From Microbispora corallina (GTDB lineage: Bacteria > Actinomycetota > Actinomycetes > Streptosporangiales > Streptosporangiaceae): a stretch of 64,000 bases of DNA. The stretch covers positions 1-64,000 of the forward strand of contig NZ_BOOC01000026.1 of NCBI RefSeq assembly GCF_016863035.1, in the 5' to 3' direction. The notes beneath the pieces are model-generated. The model was not told the origin of the DNA and made no database searches. It saw nothing but the letters and a program-made list of their open reading frames with translations. This document shows positions 24,000 through 32,859 of this stretch, piece after piece; position 1 is the first letter of the stretch, and each line of letters starts with the position of its first letter. A program made the translations under genes and the position numbers.

Positions 24000-24899
24000 T
24001 TAGTCGCGGGCTGGGTTCCGCTGGTCCACGACCCCGTAGGCGGTCGCCCGGAACAGGAAGGACGCCCAGGACCGGTACGGCCGCCACCCGTCGGCCAGCT
24101 TCCGGTACGCGGCCGGCGGGGCGTCCTCAGGCAGGCCGTACGCCTCGCGCAGGATCGCGAACAGGCGGGGCTCGTCGCCGGGGAACGCGTCGGGCGCGCC
24201 CGCGCCGCGGATCAGGATCAGGCCCGCGGAGAACGGCCCGACACCGGGCAGCGCGCGCAGCTCGGCCAGGGCCTCCTCCGGAGCGAGCGCACGCAGGTGC
24301 TCGGCGGTCAGCACGCCGTCGAGCGCGGCGCGGGCCAGCCCGCGCAGCCACTCCTCCTTCTGCGCGGGCAGGCCCAGGCCGCCGGCCTCCACGAGAGTCA
24401 CGGGAGGAGGGAAGGCCCAGTACGTCCGCCCGTCGAGGGTGACCCTCGCGCCGTACCGCTCCGCGATGCGCTGCTTGAGCCGGGCGGCGACGACCATCGA
24501 CGAGCGCTGGACGATCACCGCCCAGCAGGCCGCCTCCCACGGACTCCAGAAGCACACCGGCCGCAGGCCGGGGCTGCGCAGCCGGAGGTCGCCGAGCACG
24601 GGGTCGGCCTCGGCGATCTCGGCGAAGCCGGTGCCGTCCACGTCGAGGGAGAGGATCCGCGCCACCTCGTCCCTGACCCGGGGCCCGGCCGCCCGGGTCG
24701 TGGCCACGGCGACTCCACCGGGAGCGGCCGTCACGGTCACGCCGATCGGCAGCCAGTCGGACTCCGCGCAGTAGGCGAAGCGCAGCGCCCGCCCGTCGGA
24801 GGGCAGCCCACCGGTGGCCGGCCAGTCCTCGACGAAGCGCAACGCGGCGCCGAAGTCGAACGGGCCCTCGGCGGTGAGCGTGAATCCGTGCGTGGTCAT
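24000..24899 (-). CDS. AlkA-like DNA-3-methyladenine glycosylase
   Basis: A 299-residue HhH-GPD superfamily protein. The helix-hairpin-helix reads LRALPGVGPFSAGLILIRG (about 220-240) and is followed by the catalytic Asp region PDAFPGDEP. An N-terminal AlkA-type beta domain precedes it. Family members remove alkylated bases such as 3-methyladenine in base excision repair. It is divergent from the quinone reductase at 24982. No LexA-type SOS box was seen in the 82-bp gap. Confidence 0.85.
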   Translation of the reverse strand: MTTHGFTLTAEGPFDFGAALRFVEDWPATGGLPSDGRALRFAYCAESDWLPIGVTVTAAPGGVAVATTRAAGPRVRDEVARILSLDVDGTGFAEIAEADPVLGDLRLRSPGLRPVCFWSPWEAACWAVIVQRSSMVVAARLKQRIAERYGARVTLDGRTYWAFPPPVTLVEAGGLGLPAQKEEWLRGLARAALDGVLTAEHLRALAPEEALAELRALPGVGPFSAGLILIRGAGAPDAFPGDEPRLFAILREAYGLPEDAPPAAYRKLADGWRPYRSWASFLFRATAYGVVDQRNPARD

Positions 24900-24981
24900 G
24901 CGCGTATGGTAGGAGGCCGGGCGACGGGCGGAACCCGCCCCGTACGACCGCGAGCGGACGGCCCGCGCCAGAATCCTGACT

Positions 24982-25962
24982 ATGCGCGCAGCCTTCGTCG
25001 ACCGGCTCGGTCCGCCGGACGTCATCCGGTACGGAGAACTTCCCCCTCCGGTCCCCGGCCCCACCGACGTCCTGGTCGACGTGCTGGCCACCGTCGTGAA
25101 CCCGGTCGACACGTTCGTCCGCTCCGGCGTCTTCCGCACCCCGATGGAGTTCCCCTTCGTGATCGGCCGCGACCTGGTCGGGACGGTGGCCGCCGCCGGG
25201 CCGGGCGCCCCCGGGTTCGCCGTCGGAGACCCGGTCTGGAGCAACAGCCTGGGCCACGGGGGACGCCAGGGGGCCGCGGCCGAACAGGCCGTGGTGGCCG
25301 CCGACCGGCTCTACCACCTCCCCGCGGGCGTGCCGCCCGTCGACGCCGTCGCCGTGGTGCACCCCGGCGCCACCGCGTACCTGGCCCTGTTCACGCACGG
25401 CGGCCTGCGGCCCGGCGAGACGGTGCTGGTCGGGGGCGGGGCGGGAAACGTCGGGAGCGCGCTGATCGTCATGGCGGCCGAGGCCGGCGCCCGGGTGCTG
25501 GCGACGGCCGCCGCCCGCGACACCGGCCACTGCCGGGCCCTGGGCGCCGCCGAGGTCGTCGACTACCGCGACCCGGGGCAGGCCGAGCGCCTCCGGCAGG
25601 CCGCGCCGGGCGGCGTGGACCTGTGGCTGGACACCTCCGGCGCCAACGACCTGACCACCGCGGTGGACCTGCTGGCCCCGCGCGGCCGGATCGTCCTGCT
25701 GGCCGGGGCGGCGTCCCGCCCGGTGCTCCCGGCCGGGCCGCTCTACATGAAGGACGGCTCGATTCGCGGGTTCGTCATCTCGCACGCCACCTCGGCAGAG
25801 CTGGCCGAGGCGGCCGCCGCCCTCAACCGCCTGCTGGCCGCCGGCCGGCTGCGCCCGCGTTCCACCGAGACCCTCCCCCTGAGCGAGGCCGCCACCGCCC
25901 ACCGCCGCATGGAGAACGGCGAGCTCCACGGAAAGCGCCTCATTTTGCTGCCCCGAGCGTGA
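24982..25962 (+). CDS. Zinc-independent quinone oxidoreductase (MDR superfamily)
   Basis: A 326-residue NADPH:quinone reductase-like protein. It has the GroES-like N-terminus (VNPVDTFVRSGVF), the GRDLVGTV motif and the NADPH-binding GGGAGNVGSALIVMAAEAGARVL at about 152-174. The catalytic zinc ligands of alcohol dehydrogenases are absent, as expected for this group. It probably reduces quinones or reactive carbonyls. Confidence 0.85.
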   Translation: MRAAFVDRLGPPDVIRYGELPPPVPGPTDVLVDVLATVVNPVDTFVRSGVFRTPMEFPFVIGRDLVGTVAAAGPGAPGFAVGDPVWSNSLGHGGRQGAAAEQAVVAADRLYHLPAGVPPVDAVAVVHPGATAYLALFTHGGLRPGETVLVGGGAGNVGSALIVMAAEAGARVLATAAARDTGHCRALGAAEVVDYRDPGQAERLRQAAPGGVDLWLDTSGANDLTTAVDLLAPRGRIVLLAGAASRPVLPAGPLYMKDGSIRGFVISHATSAELAEAAAALNRLLAAGRLRPRSTETLPLSEAATAHRRMENGELHGKRLILLPRA

Positions 25963-26012
25963 CGCACCCGCGCCCTGAGCCGGTCCCGCACGGTTCGGTA
26001 CGGTGATGAGCC

Positions 26013-26768
26013 ATGTCTGGAAAGCCGCGTGTCCTGGCCGTGCAGAGCGGACACGAGAGCGGGCCCGCCAGGTTCGGCGCGTGGCTGGCCGAGGCCGGGC
26101 TGGTCGTCGAGACGGTCGCGGGCTTCGACGAGCCGCCGGCGTCGCCGCTCGGCCACGACGCATTGGTCGGCCGTGACGCGCTGCCCGGCTATGACGCGCT
26201 GCTCGTGCTGGGCGGCGGCTACCTGCCCGACGACGATCATCGGGCGCCGTGGCTGCCCGCCACCCGCGCCCTCGTCGCACGGGCGCTGGAGGCGGAGGTG
26301 CCGCTGTTCGGAATCTGCCTGGGCGGCCAGATGCTCGCCGCGGTGGCCGGGGGGAGGGTGCGGGGCGACGCCGGGGCTCCGGAACAGGGCAGCACCCCCG
26401 TGACCATCAGAGCCGAGGCGGCGGGCGACCCCCTCTTCCACGACCTGCCGGGCGTCGTCCCGGCGATCGAGCACCACGTCGACGCGATCACCGAGCTGCC
26501 CCCGGGCGCGGTGTGGCTGGCGGAGACGGAGCGGTGCCCCTATCAGGCGTTCCGGGTGGGCCGCCGGGCCTGGGGCGTGCAGTTCCACCCCGAGGTCGGG
26601 CCGGAGCGGATCCGCGGGTGGGACGCGAGCACGCTCAGGCGGCAGGGCTTCGATCCGGACGTGCTGTACGGGGCGGCGGTGGCCGACGACCGGGTCTCCG
26701 CGCCCGTCTGGCGCACGGTGGCCACCCGCTTCGCGGAGGTCGTCCGCGGCGCCCGCGCCACCGCCTGA
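26013..26768 (+). CDS. Class I glutamine amidotransferase-like protein
   Basis: A 251-residue GMP-synthase-like amidotransferase domain without a synthetase partner. The catalytic nucleophile is Cys102 in LFGICLGGQ, and His192 and Glu194 are in VQFHPEVG. Stand-alone proteins of this type hydrolyse glutamine or gamma-glutamyl compounds. It starts 50 bases after the quinone reductase on the same strand and might be cotranscribed, but no functional link is apparent. Confidence 0.85.
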   Translation: MSGKPRVLAVQSGHESGPARFGAWLAEAGLVVETVAGFDEPPASPLGHDALVGRDALPGYDALLVLGGGYLPDDDHRAPWLPATRALVARALEAEVPLFGICLGGQMLAAVAGGRVRGDAGAPEQGSTPVTIRAEAAGDPLFHDLPGVVPAIEHHVDAITELPPGAVWLAETERCPYQAFRVGRRAWGVQFHPEVGPERIRGWDASTLRRQGFDPDVLYGAAVADDRVSAPVWRTVATRFAEVVRGARATA

Positions 26769-26876
26769 CGCGTCCCCGCCTGGAGCGGCACGCTGGTCGC
26801 GTCCCCGACTGTCATGTCTCGTAGACGCGGCGACGCCGGCCGCGGACGCACGCCTCTTCCGGGGTGAGGCCGTGGA

Positions 26877-27863
26877 TCAGGAGGTCCCTAGCTGGGAGCC
26901 GATCCAGCGGCCGATGCCGGCCAGCGCCCTGTCCAGTCTGCCGGGCGGGCAGGCGCTGAACCGCAGGGAGTTCTCCGCGATCGCGGCCAGGTCCGAGGGG
27001 GACAGGCCCAGCCGGCGCCAGGCCAGGTCGTACTCGCCGACCAGGCTGGTCTCGCAGAACAGCGGGCAGTCGCTGTTGAGGGTGACCGGCACGCCCGCCG
27101 CGAGGAGCCGTGGGAGGGGGTGCGCGTCCAGCGACGGGCTGACCCGCAGAGCGAGGTTGGAGGTGGGGCACACGTCCAGGCAGACACCCCGTTCGGCCAG
27201 CAGCGCGAGCAGGGACGGATCCTCGGCGGCCGCGACTCCGTGCTCCACCCGGCGCGCGCCGAGCACCTCGACGCACGCGCGCACGCTGGAGGCGCCCGCG
27301 CCCTCGCCGCCGTGGGGGACTGCGGCGAGCCCGGCATCGCGGGCGCGCGCGAAGACGTCCGAGAACGCCTCGGCGGGGAAGCGCGCCTCGTCGCCGGCCA
27401 GCCCGAGGGCGACCACCCCCTGGTCGCGGTAAGCGAGGGCCAGGCCGAGCGAGCGCTCGGCGTCGGCCATGGGCAGCCCCCGGTTCACTCCCACGATGAC
27501 TCCCGCGCCGCTCGCGGGCGACGAGCCCGCCCGCAGGCCGTCGAGCACGGCCTCCAGCACGCCCTCCGCGGGACCGAGCCTGCCCGCGTACGTCGGCGGG
27601 ATCACGTGCACCTCGGTCCAGACCACGCCCTGGGCGGCCGCGTCCTCGACCAGCTCACGGGCGATCCGGCGCAGGTCGTCGAGCGTGCCGACGAGGTCGC
27701 GGGCACGTTCGTAGGCGCCGACAAAGGCGCCCAGCCCGTCGTACGGCCCGCGCGGCGGGAGCGGCAGGCCGTACGCGTCGGCGAACTCGGCCGCGGTGTC
27801 CCGCCGGATCGCGCCTTCGAGGTGGAGGTGCAGCTCCGCCTTGGGCAGCGCGACCAGGTTCAC
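26877..27863 (-). CDS. Adenosine deaminase-like amidohydrolase, atypical active site
   Basis: A 328-residue metal-dependent amidohydrolase and the last gene of the nine-gene catabolic operon; its GTG start overlaps the aldehyde dehydrogenase stop (GTGA). Metal and catalytic residues align with adenosine deaminase: His12 and His14 (HLHLEG), His184 and Glu187 (HGGE), His208 (VEHG) and Asp265. The next residue, normally a second Asp that contacts the purine N7 (NxDDP), is Cys266 here (NSDCPLF). This suggests the substrate is not adenosine, but another amino-bearing ring or nucleoside-like compound handled by this operon. Confidence 0.85.
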   Translation of the reverse strand: MNLVALPKAELHLHLEGAIRRDTAAEFADAYGLPLPPRGPYDGLGAFVGAYERARDLVGTLDDLRRIARELVEDAAAQGVVWTEVHVIPPTYAGRLGPAEGVLEAVLDGLRAGSSPASGAGVIVGVNRGLPMADAERSLGLALAYRDQGVVALGLAGDEARFPAEAFSDVFARARDAGLAAVPHGGEGAGASSVRACVEVLGARRVEHGVAAAEDPSLLALLAERGVCLDVCPTSNLALRVSPSLDAHPLPRLLAAGVPVTLNSDCPLFCETSLVGEYDLAWRRLGLSPSDLAAIAENSLRFSACPPGRLDRALAGIGRWIGSQLGTS

Positions 27864-29257
27864 TCGTGCCCCATGTAGACGGTCTTGCTCCAGGTGTAGA
27901 AGTCGAGTGCGGCGGTCCCCTGCTCCCTGAAGGTGTTGGACGAGGAGTCCTTCACCCCGCCGAACGGCACGTTGAGGTCCAGGCCGGTGGTGGGCCGGTT
28001 GACCTTCACCACGCCGACCTGGGCGTGCGCGGCGAAGTGGTGGGCGGCGGCCAGGTTCTGCGTGCAGATGCCCGCGGTCAGCCCGTAGCGCGAGTCGTTC
28101 ACGCGGTCGAGACCCTCCTCGTACGACTCGACGCCGAGCACGGCCACCACGGGACCGAAGATCTCCTCGCGCACCACGGAGGAGTCGTGGCCCAGGCCCG
28201 TGAGGACCGTGGGGGGCAGGAACTGGCCCACCGGGGGCCGGCCGCCCGCGACGAACTCGGCGCCCTCGGCCCTGGCCGTGTCGATCGCCGCCACGTCCGC
28301 GGCCAGCTGCTGCTCGCTCACCACCGGGCCCATGGTGACCGACTCGGCCTCCTTGGCCAGCGCGCCGAGGAACGCCTCCCGAACACCCGGCGTGCAGTAC
28401 ACCCGGGAGGTCGCGGTGCAGGCCTGCCCGGTGAGGCCGAAGGCGCTCGCGGCGACGACCCTGGCGGCGGCGTGCGCGTCGGCGTCGTCCAGGATCAGGT
28501 AGGCGTTCTTGCCGCCCATCTCCAGCTGCACCCGCGCCCGGCGTTCGCTGAGGATCCGGTGCAGGCCCAGGCCGACCCGGGTGGAGCCGGTGAAGGAGAG
28601 CGCGGCCACCCGGTGGTCCCTGGCCAGCGCGTCGCCGACGACCGAGCCCGGGCCGTGCACCACGTTCAGCACGCCCGCGGGCAGCCCGGCCTCCACGAGG
28701 GCGTCGCCGAGGTGCGCGACCGACAGCGGGGTGAGCTCGGCGGGCTTGACGACCACGGCGTTGCCGCTGATCAGCGCGGGGGCGAGCTTCCACGCGGGGA
28801 TGGCGATGGGGAAGTTCCACGGCGTGATCAGCGCGGCGACGCCGAGCGGCTCGTGCCTGGTGAAGATCGTGGTGCCGGGGAGCGCGCTCGGCAGCACCTC
28901 GCCGGAGGTGCGCCAGCCGAGCGAGCCGAAGAAGCGCAGCACGTCGACGGCGCGGCGGACCTCGCCCGTCGCCTCGGCGAGGGTCTTGCCCTCCTCGCGG
29001 CTGAGGTCGGCGGCCACCTGGGCCTGCCGGGAGCGGAGCAGGTCGGCGGCGTCGAGCAGGATCGCGCCGCGCGCGGGTGCGGGCATGGCCGCCCAGGCGG
29101 CCTGGGCCTCGACGGCCGCCGTGAGCGCCGCGTCCACGGCCGAGGCGTCGGAGGAGGGGGTCACGGCCACGACCTCGCCGGGGTCGGCCGGGTTGCGGCG
29201 GGCGATCTCGGGCTCGCCCACGCGCGCGCCGCCGATCAAGTTGAGGACGTCGGTCAC
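27860..29257 (-). CDS. Aldehyde dehydrogenase (semialdehyde dehydrogenase type)
   Basis: A 465-residue NAD(P)+-dependent enzyme. It shows ITPWNFP, the Glu motif LEMGGKN (about 250) and the catalytic Cys in GLTGQACTATSR (about 285). The C-terminal pattern VKVNRPTTGLDLNVPFGGVKDSS...REQGTAALDFYTW resembles 2-oxoglutarate-semialdehyde and related semialdehyde dehydrogenases. Together with the DHDPS-type enzyme two genes upstream it probably oxidises the aldehyde released by that lyase or dehydratase. It starts 14 bases after the SDR stop and overlaps the deaminase-like gene by 4 bases. Confidence 0.88.
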   Translation of the reverse strand: MTDVLNLIGGARVGEPEIARRNPADPGEVVAVTPSSDASAVDAALTAAVEAQAAWAAMPAPARGAILLDAADLLRSRQAQVAADLSREEGKTLAEATGEVRRAVDVLRFFGSLGWRTSGEVLPSALPGTTIFTRHEPLGVAALITPWNFPIAIPAWKLAPALISGNAVVVKPAELTPLSVAHLGDALVEAGLPAGVLNVVHGPGSVVGDALARDHRVAALSFTGSTRVGLGLHRILSERRARVQLEMGGKNAYLILDDADAHAAARVVAASAFGLTGQACTATSRVYCTPGVREAFLGALAKEAESVTMGPVVSEQQLAADVAAIDTARAEGAEFVAGGRPPVGQFLPPTVLTGLGHDSSVVREEIFGPVVAVLGVESYEEGLDRVNDSRYGLTAGICTQNLAAAHHFAAHAQVGVVKVNRPTTGLDLNVPFGGVKDSSSNTFREQGTAALDFYTWSKTVYMGHE

Positions 29258-29271
29258 AGGATTGACTCCAA

Positions 29272-30033
29272 TCAGAGGGTCCGGACGAGCCCGCCGTCGC
29301 AGCGCAGCGCGGTGCCGGTGATGTAGGAGGCGGGCTCGCCGCAGAGGAAGGCGGCGACGCGGCCGAACTCGTCCGGCCTGCCGTACCGGCCCGCGGGGAT
29401 CGTCGCGCGCGAGGCCGCCTCGACCTCGGCCGCGGACCGCCCCTCGCGTTCGGCGGCGGCCGCGTCGAGCCGCGCGACACGGTCGGTGGCGATGCGGCCG
29501 GGCAGCAGCAGGTTGACGGTGACGCCGTCGGCGGCCACCTCGGCGGCCAGCGTCTTGAGATATCCGGCGAGCGCGGCCCTGCCCAGGTTGGACAGGGCGA
29601 GGTTCGGCAGCGGGGCGGCGACCCCGCTGGACCCGATGGCGAGGATGCGGCCCCAGCCGCGTGCGCGCATGCCGGGCAGGAGCCGGGAGACGAGCCGGAC
29701 GTGCGGCGTGACCAGCGCGTCCACGGCTGCGGCCACATCGCCGCCGCTCATCTCCGCGGCTGATCCCGGCCGGGGGCCCGGGCCGTTGAGCACGAGGACG
29801 TCGGCCTCGCCGGCGGCCGACAGCAGGCGCTCGACGCCGTCCGGGGCCAGCAGGTCGGCTTCGACGGCGGTCGCGCCGGGCAGTTCCGCGGCGATCGCCC
29901 GGGCCTGGTCCCCTCTGCGGCCCGTCACGACGACGCGGGCCCCCTCGGCCGCCAGGGCCCGGGCCGTCGCCTCGCCGAGGCCGCCCGTGGAGGCGCAGAC
30001 GAGCGCCGTCCTGCCGGTCAGTCCGAGGTCCAT
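29272..30033 (-). CDS. Atypical short-chain dehydrogenase/reductase
   Basis: A 253-residue SDR-fold protein. The nucleotide-binding motif is ASTGGLGEATA near the N-terminus, and DGGLVRTL ends the protein like a FabG-type tail. The canonical YxxxK catalytic pair is missing: the equivalent segment reads LALSNLGRAALAGYLKTLA, a form (SN..R) seen in a minor actinobacterial SDR group. The Ser before it (IGSSG) is kept. It overlaps the DHDPS-like gene by one base. It may use a different catalytic set, or act as a binding protein. Confidence 0.85.
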   Translation of the reverse strand: MDLGLTGRTALVCASTGGLGEATARALAAEGARVVVTGRRGDQARAIAAELPGATAVEADLLAPDGVERLLSAAGEADVLVLNGPGPRPGSAAEMSGGDVAAAVDALVTPHVRLVSRLLPGMRARGWGRILAIGSSGVAAPLPNLALSNLGRAALAGYLKTLAAEVAADGVTVNLLLPGRIATDRVARLDAAAAEREGRSAAEVEAASRATIPAGRYGRPDEFGRVAAFLCGEPASYITGTALRCDGGLVRTL

Positions 30034-30905
30034 CACCGCACCGCCGTCAGGTGCCGCTTGAGCTGTTCGTGCAGCGACTCCGGCAGCGAGGCCGCCGGCG
30101 GTCGCACGCCCGACTCCAGGAAGAGGCCGCGCTGCCGCAGGCACTCCTTGCGGATGGCGAGCGCCACCCTGGCCTGCTGCTCGAAGTTGACCAGCGGCAG
30201 GTACGGCAGCCACGCCTCCCGCGCCGCGTCGTACCCGCCCTCCCGCCAGGCGCCGACGCAGGCGATGAGCCCTTCGGGGAACGAGAAGCCGGTCATCGCG
30301 CCCGCGGCGCCGCAGGCCAGTTCGTCCAGCAGGCCGAGCCCGCCCAGCCCGCCGAAGACCGGCACGTCCAACGCGGCCGTCAGCGTCGCCACGGCGACCG
30401 GGGTCGGCGGCGCCTCCGCCTTGACCGCGACCACGAACTCCAGGCCGCGCAACGCGGCCGCCAGCGCGTCGGCGCCGATGGCGACGCCGCTGACGAGCGG
30501 GTAGTCCTGCACGACGAGGCCGGCGCCGGTGGCCTCGTGCACCGCGCGCAGATGCCCGGCCAGCACGTGCGGGTTGGCCGAGTTGACCTGCACCATCGCG
30601 CCCGCGAGCCGGTCGCCCGCGACCTCCTGGGCCAGCCGCACCTCCTCCACCACGGGTGCGGTGCCCAGCGACGTGGCGCCCACCACCAGCGGCAGCCGGG
30701 TCGCGTCGGCCACCGTCTCCAGGACCGTGCGCCTCTCCTCGGAGGACAGCTGCGCCGCCTCCCCGAAGACGCCGAGCACGGTGAGCCCGGTCACCCCCGC
30801 CCGTTCGTAGTGCTCGACGAGCCTGGCCAGGCTCTGCTCGTCGACGTCGAAGGTGGATCCGGTGAACGGCGTCGCTACGACGCCCCAGACACCCGGCTGC
30901 AGCAT
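30033..30905 (-). CDS. DHDPS/N-acetylneuraminate lyase-family aldolase or dehydratase
   Basis: A 290-residue (beta/alpha)8 class I enzyme. The Schiff-base Lys162 (VVAVKAEAP) and Tyr135 (QDYPLVSG) are present. The TT pair of true dihydrodipicolinate synthase (G-T-T-G-E) is replaced by Val46-Phe47 (GVFGE) and its substrate-binding Arg is absent, so lysine synthesis is unlikely. Relatives include hydratase-aldolases and 5-keto-4-deoxyglucarate dehydratase, which work with semialdehyde dehydrogenases like the one encoded two genes downstream. It shares one base with both neighbours. Confidence 0.88.
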   Translation of the reverse strand: MLQPGVWGVVATPFTGSTFDVDEQSLARLVEHYERAGVTGLTVLGVFGEAAQLSSEERRTVLETVADATRLPLVVGATSLGTAPVVEEVRLAQEVAGDRLAGAMVQVNSANPHVLAGHLRAVHEATGAGLVVQDYPLVSGVAIGADALAAALRGLEFVVAVKAEAPPTPVAVATLTAALDVPVFGGLGGLGLLDELACGAAGAMTGFSFPEGLIACVGAWREGGYDAAREAWLPYLPLVNFEQQARVALAIRKECLRQRGLFLESGVRPPAASLPESLHEQLKRHLTAVR

Positions 30906-31684
30906 CACTTTCCCTTCCACACGGGCTTGCGCTTCTCCTGGAAGGCCAGCACGCCCTCCGTGGCGTCCTCGCTGTCCAGCGCCTCCATCAGGGCCGGGAG
31001 GCGTACGGCGCGGGCCTCGCGGGCGCTCAGGTGCGCGGTGCGCTGCACCATCTGCTTGACCGCCCGAAGCGACGTGGGCGAGCAGGCCAGGACGTCGGCC
31101 ACCCACCGATCCACGGCGGCGTCCAGCTCCGTGGCCGGGACCACCTCGTTCACCAGGCCCATCCGCTCCATCTCGGCCGCGCGGGCGCGCCTCCCGGTGA
31201 GCAGCAGCCCCATCGCCTGGTTGTACGGCACCCGCCGGACGAGCTGCGTCACCCCTCCGTCGAGGGCGATGCGGCCCACCCGTGGCTCGGTCAGCCCGAA
31301 CTGGGCGTGTTCCGCCGCCACGACGATGTCGCAGCCGAGGACCATCTCCATGCCGCCGCCGAGCGCGTAGCCGTTGACTCTCGCGATCACCGGGACGTCC
31401 AGGGTGGTGCGCAGGGACAGGCCGCCGAAGCCGTCGGGGTCGAGCGCGGCCCAGTACTCCAGGCCGGTCTTGCCGATCCCGCCGGCCGACATGTCGGCGC
31501 CGACGCAGAAGGCCCTGTCTCCCGCTCCGGTCACCACGACCACCCGTACGTCGCGGTCGGCCTCGATCCGCTCCCAAATCTCGACGAGCGCGCGGTGGGT
31601 TTTCTCGTCCACGGCGTTGAGCACCTCGGGGCGGTCGATGGTGACCCGCGCGACGTGCTCCACGACCTCGACGTGCACCGTCAT
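30905..31684 (-). CDS. Enoyl-CoA hydratase/isomerase (crotonase)
   Basis: A 259-residue crotonase. The oxyanion-hole segments are GAGDRAFCVGADM and GYALGGGMEMVLGCDIV, and both acidic residues used for hydration are present (GGGMEM and FGLTEPRVG). It overlaps the CoA-transferase gene (ATGA). It probably hydrates or isomerises the unsaturated acyl-CoA made after CoA transfer. Confidence 0.9.
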   Translation of the reverse strand: MTVHVEVVEHVARVTIDRPEVLNAVDEKTHRALVEIWERIEADRDVRVVVVTGAGDRAFCVGADMSAGGIGKTGLEYWAALDPDGFGGLSLRTTLDVPVIARVNGYALGGGMEMVLGCDIVVAAEHAQFGLTEPRVGRIALDGGVTQLVRRVPYNQAMGLLLTGRRARAAEMERMGLVNEVVPATELDAAVDRWVADVLACSPTSLRAVKQMVQRTAHLSAREARAVRLPALMEALDSEDATEGVLAFQEKRKPVWKGK

Positions 31685-32859
31685 CGCAGGACCCCCGCCC
31701 GCACGAGCGCCTCGATCTGCTCCACGGTGAAGCCGTGCTCGGCCAGCACCTCGGCGTTGTGCTCGCCGAGGCGCGGCGGGGCGTGCCGCACCTCCATCGG
31801 TGAGGCGGACAGCCGGATCGGCGCGGACAGCGCTCTGACCCGCCCGGCCACCGGGTGGTCCATCTCCAGGATCATGCGGTTGACGGCCGTCTGCTCGTCG
31901 GCCAGGGCCTGCTCCAGGGTGCGGACGGGGGCGCACAGGATGTCCTGCCCCTCCAGCCGCTTGAGCCAGTACTCGGTGGTGTCGGCGGCGAAGCGCTCTC
32001 GGAAGATGGCCTGCAGTTCGGGCCGGCGGGCGAACTGCGCCTCCTGGGTGGCGAACTCGGGCCGCAGCGACAGGTCCTCGTCGAGTTCGAGCGCCACGCA
32101 GACGTCGCGCAGCGGGTTCTCCTTGAAGGCCCCGACCATGCACACGGCGCCGTCGGCGGTCGCGAAGACGCCGCTGAGCGGCATGGCGGCCCAGTTGATC
32201 TCGTAGCCGCGGTTGAGCTGCATACAGGCTTCCTGCATCTGCATGTGGAGCATCGAGTCGTACATCGTGACCTCGACCTTCTGGCCCTCGCCGGTCAGGT
32301 CGCGGGTGCGCAGGGCGAGCAGGATGCCTTGCATGAGGTGCATGCCGGTGGTGTAGTCGGCGAGCGTCGTCGGGTAGACCGACAGCGGCAGGCCGGGCGA
32401 CTCGCGGCGCCACATCACCCCCGAGAACGCCTGGGCGATCACGTCCTGGCCGCCCTTGTGGCTGTACGGGCCCTCGGTGCCGAACCCGGTGCCCGACGCC
32501 CAGATGACGCGGGGGTTGATCTCGCGCAGCCGCTCGTAACCGAAGCCCAGCCGCTCCATCACCCCGGAGCGGAAGTTGCTCACGACCACGTCGGCGTCGC
32601 GGGCCAGGCGGTAGACGACCTCCTTGCCCTCCTCGGAGCGGGTGTCGACGCTGACGCTCCGCTTGTTGCGGTTGATGGACAGGAAGATCGGGTTGTCCGG
32701 GCCGTCCCGGTCGGGGATGGAGCTTCTGGACAGGTCTCCCGAGCCGGGCCGCTCGATCTTGATCACGTCGGCGCCGTAGTCGCCGAGCAGCTGCGTGCAG
32801 CTCGGCCCCATGTACACCTGGGTGAAATCGAGGACGGTGATTCCTTCGAGCGGCTTCAT
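31681..32859 (-). CDS. CaiB/BaiF-family CoA-transferase (class III)
   Basis: A 392-residue class III CoA-transferase. The N-terminus VLDFTQVYMGPSCTQLLGDYGADVIKIERP is typical, and the catalytic Asp168 lies in TTLADYTTGMH. The family moves CoA between carboxylic acids, so the operon's substrate probably carries a carboxylate at this stage. Start and stop both overlap neighbouring genes by 4 bases. Confidence 0.92.
   Translation of the reverse strand: MKPLEGITVLDFTQVYMGPSCTQLLGDYGADVIKIERPGSGDLSRSSIPDRDGPDNPIFLSINRNKRSVSVDTRSEEGKEVVYRLARDADVVVSNFRSGVMERLGFGYERLREINPRVIWASGTGFGTEGPYSHKGGQDVIAQAFSGVMWRRESPGLPLSVYPTTLADYTTGMHLMQGILLALRTRDLTGEGQKVEVTMYDSMLHMQMQEACMQLNRGYEINWAAMPLSGVFATADGAVCMVGAFKENPLRDVCVALELDEDLSLRPEFATQEAQFARRPELQAIFRERFAADTTEYWLKRLEGQDILCAPVRTLEQALADEQTAVNRMILEMDHPVAGRVRALSAPIRLSASPMEVRHAPPRLGEHNAEVLAEHGFTVEQIEALVRAGVLR

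Noticed and set aside
24900-24981. LexA (SOS) box upstream of the AlkA-like gene
   Set aside because: No GAAC-N4-GTTC-type site is present in the gap.
26812-26880. Minus-strand reading frame after the deaminase-like gene ending RRRRVYET
   Set aside because: It has no start codon outside the upstream gene and no ribosome-binding site; it could be a chance extension in another frame.
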